Notes under the pieces: model-generated
The model's database searches: none
Told to the model about the DNA's origin: nothing
Seen by the model: only the letters and a program-made list of their open reading frames with translations
Shown here: positions 23,578 to 27,564 of the stretch, piece by piece
How positions within the stretch are numbered: position 1 is the first letter of the stretch
Layout: the number at the start of each line of letters is the position of its first letter
Position numbers and translations under genes: made by a program
Assembly (NCBI GenBank): GCA_964384335.1
Contig: CAYLKN010000027.1
Coordinates: 1-27,564, forward strand
Direction: 5' to 3'
DNA length: 27,564 nt
Source of the DNA: JAUICS01 sp964384335
GTDB taxonomy: Bacteria; Pseudomonadota; Alphaproteobacteria; Micavibrionales; Micavibrionaceae

Positions 23578-23735
23578 CCGCTTTATATGATACTATACTC
23601 GGCACTGGCAAAGATTGAAATCGCATTTCATAAACACCCCGGGGATCTGGATACAATTACGGATTTTGTCACAACGAATTATGTCGGCGAAATACCCTCC
23701 GAATCCTCGCGCTACTATTAAAACTGGGGGCCAGT
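23574..23735 (+). pseudogene. 162-bp direct repeat, right copy: duplicated 3' fragment of the asparaginase gene
   Basis: Second copy of 20282-20443 with 5 mismatches. It encodes the same C-terminus (HKHPGDLDTITDFV...YVGEIPSESSRYY) up to the same stop at 23719-23721, but without an N-terminal part. Three of the differences change Thr-Leu-Ser-Ser to Ile-Leu-Tyr-Ser, consistent with a non-functional copy. Downstream it continues into the alanine dehydrogenase promoter region, so this copy probably marks the native position of the asparaginase 3' flank. Confidence 0.9.
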
Positions 23736-23752
23736 GCACAAAACTTAAATTA

Positions 23753-23781
23753 TTGCACACGCCTTTGCTGCGGTGCATATA
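23753..23781 (+). promoter_or_regulatory. promoter-like sequence for ald
   Basis: TTGCAC (23753-23758), 17-bp spacer, CATATA (23776-23781). The start would fall near 23788, leaving a short leader with GGAGG (23797-23801), which lies 12 nt before the ATG, somewhat farther than usual. Confidence 0.45.
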
Positions 23782-23813
23782 GATTTCAGGATTTTTGGAG
23801 GTATAGTTGCATC

Positions 23814-24923
23814 ATGCTTATTGGTGTACCGCGTGAAATCAAGAAACATGAATACCGGGTCGGGCTGGTGCCCGCCTCCGTTCGTGAGATTACGGCACAT
23901 GGCCATGATGTTGTGGTGCAAAGCGGGGCAGGGGAGGCAATCAACTTTCCGGATACCGCCTATGCAGAGGCCGGCGCAGAAATCCTTGACGGGGCGGAGG
24001 CCGTTTACGACCGCGCCGAAATGATCGTCAAGGTTAAGGAACCGCAGCAATCGGAATACAGCCTCCTTAAAGAGGACCAGGTCTTGTTTACCTATCTTCA
24101 TCTGGCGGCCGATAAACCGCAGGCGCAGGCTCTTATGGATTCAGGATGTGTCGCCATCGCCTTCGAAACCGTTACTGATAATTACGGCGGTCTGCCGCTT
24201 CTGGCCCCTATGAGCGAGATAGCAGGACGTCTTTCGGTCCAGGTCGGCTCTTATTTTATGCAAAAACACTGCGGCGGACTGGGCAAACTTATTACAGGCG
24301 TGCCGGGCGTCCAGGCTTCCCGTGTTCTGGTGGTCGGCGGCGGCGTATCCGGCTTTAATGCGGCGAGGATGGCGGCCGGTATGGAGTCCCAGGTCAGAAT
24401 ACTGGAACGCAACCCTGAACGCATGCGTTTTCTGGACAATCATTTCGCCGGAAAAGTTGAGGTTTTATTCTCAAATACCGACACAATCGAACGGCTTGTC
24501 AAAGACAGTGATATTATAATCGGTGCCGTCCTAATCCCGGGTGCGGCCGCACCAAAGCTGATCCGCCGGGACATGCTGGATTCCATGCGGGCCGGTACTG
24601 TTATGGTGGACATTTCCATCGACCAGGGCGGCTGTTTTGAGACCAGCAAACCGACAACGCACGATAATCCGGTTTACAACGTTAATAACGTCCTGCATTA
24701 CTGCGTTGCCAACATGCCGGGAGCCGTTCCGCATACCTCTGCGCTTCATCTGAACAACGCGATCCTGCCTTATGTGCTCCAGCTGGCAGACAAAGGCTGG
24801 AAACAGGCCGTTGAGGATAACCCGCACCTGCGTAACGGACTTAATGTCCTGCACGGCCGTGTAACCCACAAAGAGGTTGCCGATGCCCTTGATCTGCCGT
24901 TTAGGGATTTGAAGGCGGCTTAA
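23814..24923 (+). CDS. ald: alanine dehydrogenase
   Basis: 369 residues, the normal length. It interconverts L-alanine and pyruvate + NH3 with NAD. The N-terminal opening IGVPREIKKHEYRVGLVP (Arg15), VKVKEP (Lys75) and YLHLA (His96) are the substrate-site residues. The Rossmann nucleotide-binding loop is VLVVGGGVSGFNAARMA (about 170-186). ANMPGAVPHTSALHLNNA near 290 is the family signature. The transhydrogenase alpha subunit is related but has a longer C-terminus with membrane segments, absent here. It is monocistronic by appearance. The asparaginase and alanine dehydrogenase genes would be direct neighbours without the island. Confidence 0.95.
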   Translation: MLIGVPREIKKHEYRVGLVPASVREITAHGHDVVVQSGAGEAINFPDTAYAEAGAEILDGAEAVYDRAEMIVKVKEPQQSEYSLLKEDQVLFTYLHLAADKPQAQALMDSGCVAIAFETVTDNYGGLPLLAPMSEIAGRLSVQVGSYFMQKHCGGLGKLITGVPGVQASRVLVVGGGVSGFNAARMAAGMESQVRILERNPERMRFLDNHFAGKVEVLFSNTDTIERLVKDSDIIIGAVLIPGAAAPKLIRRDMLDSMRAGTVMVDISIDQGGCFETSKPTTHDNPVYNVNNVLHYCVANMPGAVPHTSALHLNNAILPYVLQLADKGWKQAVEDNPHLRNGLNVLHGRVTHKEVADALDLPFRDLKAA

Positions 24924-24970
24924 TTTACCCGCGCAGTTTTTATTGCAACAATTCATAGCCCCGTAAATTC

Positions 24971-24998
24971 TTGACTTTTGGCCCATCTTCTGTATCGT
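24971..24998 (+). promoter_or_regulatory. sigma-70-like promoter upstream of the 374-aa gene
   Basis: TTGACT (24971-24976), 16-bp spacer, TATCGT (24993-24998). Predicted start near 25005, about 36 nt before the ATG at 25041. Confidence 0.45.
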
Positions 24999-25040
24999 TA
25001 AATTAAACAAAAAATAATTATATGAACAGGGAAGGGTACC

Positions 25041-26165
25041 ATGAACACGACGCCTGAGAAGGTCGCCGACGCGCGTCTTACGTATAATTTAACAGACATC
25101 TTCAGATCAATCTTTAATGCAAAAAAACGGTTCCTCTTTTTCTTTTGGGAAAGAGATACTTCCGTTCCTCTTTTTCTTCCTGCCTTAATCCAGGCAAAAC
25201 TATATCCGAAAGACAGGCTCCAGGATAAGATCCGGGAGTGGAAAGGCAAAGATGTTAATGAGATTGCAGATGATCTGCAGCGTTTTTACGGTCTTGAAGA
25301 TTTCTTTAAAACAATTCAAAACCTTGCGGCTTCATACATTCGTAAACGTATAAATTTAAGGGAGCTTTCTATAACGGTTTTCCGAAGATACAGACAGGAT
25401 AACATTATTGGTGGAAGAAAAACCCCTGCGTATCTTAAAGATGAAGCAAAAAAAATAATCAAAGCAAATTTAAAAGACAATGCGAACGCCAAAACAGCTT
25501 TATCAGTGGCGGTCTTGAGCTCCTTCCTAAGTTCCGAGAAAACTTTGGAAATTTTGAATGAACAGCCATATCCTGACCAGCTGGTAGATTTAGCGGCTGA
25601 TGTCGCTTTCAATGAATGGGAGGAGGCGTACGGCAAACAGTGGATTTTCAATGATAATGTCCGTGACCAAATCGTTAAGTTTTTAAACGCCATAAATCCT
25701 GGAAGTCTCGTATTGGCCACAGCATACATAATACAACAAAATGCCCAAAATCCCGAAAAGCTCGCGGAATTTATTTATTCTCTTACAGAAATGACTGTAA
25801 GTGATATCGAGCGTTATCAGACAGTATTAGAAGAAGCAATAGCTGTATTGCAAACCCCTGATAATGTGGAAAGACAAAAACTCATAACACACATAAAGGG
25901 TAAAACTGCATCCTGGCGAAACAGACACGATCACGATGCTATTGAAGAAGAGGGCAATTTAGGGAAAGGGGACTTTTTATTTAATAATGAACAACCGCAG
26001 AAAGGACCCAAAATCCTCCTGGCATTTAACAGACTGGTAGGGCTGGTTTCTTACATATGCAAGAATTTTGTTCCCGAGAATCAATTTTCCGTCGATACAA
26101 ATTATATGGGGGCAGTTGTTACGGTGCCAGGGTCACAAGATCAGCCAAAACCGTTTAATCGATGA
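25041..26165 (+). CDS. hypothetical protein, 374 aa
   Basis: I do not recognise this protein. It is a soluble, mostly helical, Lys-rich protein with no signal peptide, membrane segment or catalytic motif that I can identify. Features are an aromatic run RFLFFFWERD near residues 30-39, DEAKKIIKANLKDNANAKTA in the middle (about 133-152), an acidic stretch RHDHDAIEEEGN (about 294-305) and a low-complexity C-terminus. GGGAAGGG (25029-25036) before the ATG is a strong ribosome-binding site and a promoter lies upstream, so it is probably expressed. After its stop, another frame continues for about 45 codons (to 26295) with reasonable-looking sequence, which may be a frameshifted tail. Confidence 0.8.
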   Translation: MNTTPEKVADARLTYNLTDIFRSIFNAKKRFLFFFWERDTSVPLFLPALIQAKLYPKDRLQDKIREWKGKDVNEIADDLQRFYGLEDFFKTIQNLAASYIRKRINLRELSITVFRRYRQDNIIGGRKTPAYLKDEAKKIIKANLKDNANAKTALSVAVLSSFLSSEKTLEILNEQPYPDQLVDLAADVAFNEWEEAYGKQWIFNDNVRDQIVKFLNAINPGSLVLATAYIIQQNAQNPEKLAEFIYSLTEMTVSDIERYQTVLEEAIAVLQTPDNVERQKLITHIKGKTASWRNRHDHDAIEEEGNLGKGDFLFNNEQPQKGPKILLAFNRLVGLVSYICKNFVPENQFSVDTNYMGAVVTVPGSQDQPKPFNR

Positions 26166-26333
26166 AAATTGTGCCGATTTAAAGCTTTTGCAAATCCAGC
26201 GCATTTTATCTGCTTTGCAGGGAATTAGAAAACTATGTTTTTCTTATAAACCATACTGTGAGGCCGCGGCCATTTGCCCCGGCTTTGAAATTTGAGTAAG
26301 ACTAAAATAAAAAAATAAAGCTGAATTACGGGG

Positions 26334-27338
26334 ATGGAGCAACGTAATGCCGCCACTGAAAAAGTCGGATACGACATTATCGGGGATATTCACGGACATT
26401 CCGAAGTTTTAAAGGCACTTCTTGAGCATCTTGGGTATGAAGTCTGCAGAAATGGCAGGACAACATACCGCCATCCGGATGGGCGTATTGCCGTATTCCT
26501 GGGTGATTATATCAACAAGGGCCCGGATTCCCCAGGCGTTGTCGAAATCGTTCAAAACATGGTTAAAAATGCGGGAGCTATCGCCCTTATGGGCAATCAT
26601 GAGCTTAAAGAGATCCTGAAACACTATAAAGAGGACAGGGAGAGTGCCTTATTTAAGCAGATCGGCGATATCGAAACCTATGAAAAATGTATTGATTTCC
26701 TTAAAAAACTGCATCCGTTTTATCAGATTGGCTCTGCCCTGTTTGTGCACGCATGCTGGCCCCCAGGCGATATCGAAATAATAAGGGATTTTTGTGATGA
26801 CGACCTGCGTCTTACAGAAGACGCTTTTGAGGAGTGGCTAATTAATGAAAAGGAACCGTTTTATTCCGCACTGTCCCTTACCCTTAACGGAATGTACCAC
26901 AGGCTACCGCCCGGATTGTCTTTCCCAACCGTCGCGGGAAACAGGTCTGAAAAAGCATCCATAAGGTGGTGGCAGAGACCGGATCAACCAACATCAGAAA
27001 AACTTGTCTTACATGGGTATCAATTTACAGACCGGCAGCGGGAAGCAATAGACGACCAGACCCTCCCGGCAGCAATAAGAAAAATTTTTGCTCAAAATAC
27101 CGGAAAAATTATTTTCTGCGGACATTATTCAGATAATCCCCGCCAACCTCCGCAGTTATCATCTGACCGTGTTGTCTCTCTGGACACTGGCGGCTCATAT
27201 GGTGATGGAACAATCGTCGCATACAGATACGACGACAGATATGGCGGAAGTGGCACTCTCGAAGCTGACAATCTTGTCTGGCTTTCAAAATCCGGTACGG
27301 TAAATAAAGAATACCCGCGAGACGAATTGATTTTATAG
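26334..27338 (+). CDS. PPP-type metallophosphoesterase (calcineurin-like, PrpE/ApaH-like)
   Basis: 334 residues. The dinuclear-metal motifs are present: GDIHGH (17-22), GDYINKGPDS (57-66) and GNHE (87-90), with further likely metal histidines in LFVHACW and FCGHY. This resembles bacterial PPP-family serine/threonine phosphatases and diadenosine-tetraphosphatases of the PrpE type. The second motif is usually GDxVDRG; here Asp-Arg is replaced by Asn61-Lys62. Since the Arg contacts phosphate, substrate or activity may differ. The insert between residues 100 and 230 is longer than in ApaH. GGGG directly abuts the ATG, so the ribosome-binding site is poor; the start is the first possible before the fold. 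It is the last protein gene in the window. Confidence 0.85.
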   Translation: MEQRNAATEKVGYDIIGDIHGHSEVLKALLEHLGYEVCRNGRTTYRHPDGRIAVFLGDYINKGPDSPGVVEIVQNMVKNAGAIALMGNHELKEILKHYKEDRESALFKQIGDIETYEKCIDFLKKLHPFYQIGSALFVHACWPPGDIEIIRDFCDDDLRLTEDAFEEWLINEKEPFYSALSLTLNGMYHRLPPGLSFPTVAGNRSEKASIRWWQRPDQPTSEKLVLHGYQFTDRQREAIDDQTLPAAIRKIFAQNTGKIIFCGHYSDNPRQPPQLSSDRVVSLDTGGSYGDGTIVAYRYDDRYGGSGTLEADNLVWLSKSGTVNKEYPRDELIL

Positions 27339-27424
27339 TATTTAATCCGGGAAAAGTAAAATTGCTATTGATGTTCTTTCCGTTTTCCTATATTGCATTA
27401 GCCTTAAATAAAGCCAGTCTTAAT

Positions 27425-27501
27425 GCGGGAGTAGTTCAGCTGGTTAGAACGCCGCCCTGTCACGGCGGAGGTCGCGGGTTCAAATCCCGTCTCTCGCGCC
27501 A
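27425..27501 (+). tRNA. tRNA-Asp (anticodon GUC)
   Basis: Acceptor GCGGGAG/CTCTCGC (one G-U pair), discriminator G, encoded CCA. The anticodon stem CCGCC/GGCGG encloses CTGTCAC, giving GUC. T loop TTCAAAT. 77 nt. The 56-bp repeat begins 7 nt after the CCA. Confidence 0.97.
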
Positions 27502-27508
27502 TTTTCCG

Positions 27509-27564
27509 AAGGTCCAGCCCGGACACATGGGTAACATATTGTTAGTGAGACATAGGTAACAGTT
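27509..27564. repeat. 56-bp repeat copy 2, downstream of tRNA-Asp, cut by the window end
   Basis: Identical over 56 bp to 11813-11868, from AAGGTCCAGCCC to GGTAACAGTT. The window stops inside it, so its full length here, and whether a complete insertion sequence follows, cannot be seen. Confidence 0.9.

Noticed and set aside
23574..23735. Pure assembly duplication of the asparaginase end
   Set aside because: Five mismatches and a different downstream sequence make a simple copy error unlikely, although the nearby gap means it should be confirmed with reads.

Overview
This window looks like a chromosome segment of an alphaproteobacterium with moderate GC and AT-rich intergenic regions. The evidence is gene order. 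A block rlpA - dac (PBP5-type) - tmk - holB - metG - tatD - PhnP-like metallo-beta-lactamase (about 3.9-11.3 kb) is the arrangement known from many Rhodospirillales and Rhizobiales. It is followed by nnr, tRNA-Leu, tig, clpP, lon and hup (11.9-19.1 kb). One run of exactly 100 Ns (23280-23379) marks a scaffold gap, so this is a draft or metagenome-derived assembly. No genus can be named from the sequence alone.

Layout. (1) 1-1554: 3' part of a winged-helix-like (TrmB-type) regulator overlapping an EgtD-family SAM methyltransferase. (2) 1555-2036: about 250 bp in which I see no gene, then a minus-strand tRNA-Ser(UGA). (3) 2037-4868: three envelope genes packed head to tail: a DUF218/ElyC-YdcF membrane protein, an MltB-type lytic transglycosylase and the lipoprotein RlpA with a SPOR domain. 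(4) 4970-11314: D,D-carboxypeptidase with its own promoter, thymidylate kinase, DNA polymerase III delta', MetRS, TatD, and an MBL hydrolase that overlaps tatD by ATGA. (5) 11315-11932: AT-rich spacer with a doubtful minus-strand small gene, tRNA-Pro(CGG) and a 56-bp repeat with IS-end-like character. (6) 11933-19237: Nnr, tRNA-Leu(UAG), trigger factor with a His-rich insert and Lys-rich tail, a clear terminator, ClpP, Lon, HU and tRNA-Val(UAC). The usual clpX between clpP and lon is missing. (7) 19269-20429: asparaginase-family gene. (8) 20444-23573: an accessory island. (9) 23814-27338: alanine dehydrogenase, an unrecognised 374-aa protein and a PPP-type phosphoesterase. (10) tRNA-Asp(GUC), after which the window ends inside a second copy of the 56-bp repeat.

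The island is the most unusual part. It lies exactly between the intact asparaginase gene and a 162-bp second copy of that gene's 3' end. It holds two translationally coupled genes (a His-rich 158-aa protein and a DUF1828/DUF1829 protein). Converging on them is a 342-aa protein that I read as a CheD/NTAN1-like Cys-His deamidase. An 11-bp AT-rich tandem array lies directly upstream of the deamidase-like gene and runs into the scaffold gap. A truncated reading frame sits at the right edge. No integrase is visible, though one could lie in the gap.

Functionally the backbone is housekeeping: peptidoglycan remodelling and septation, DNA replication and nucleotide supply, translation, and protein folding and turnover. 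The accessory content is the island, the methyltransferase/regulator pair and the tRNA-associated repeats.
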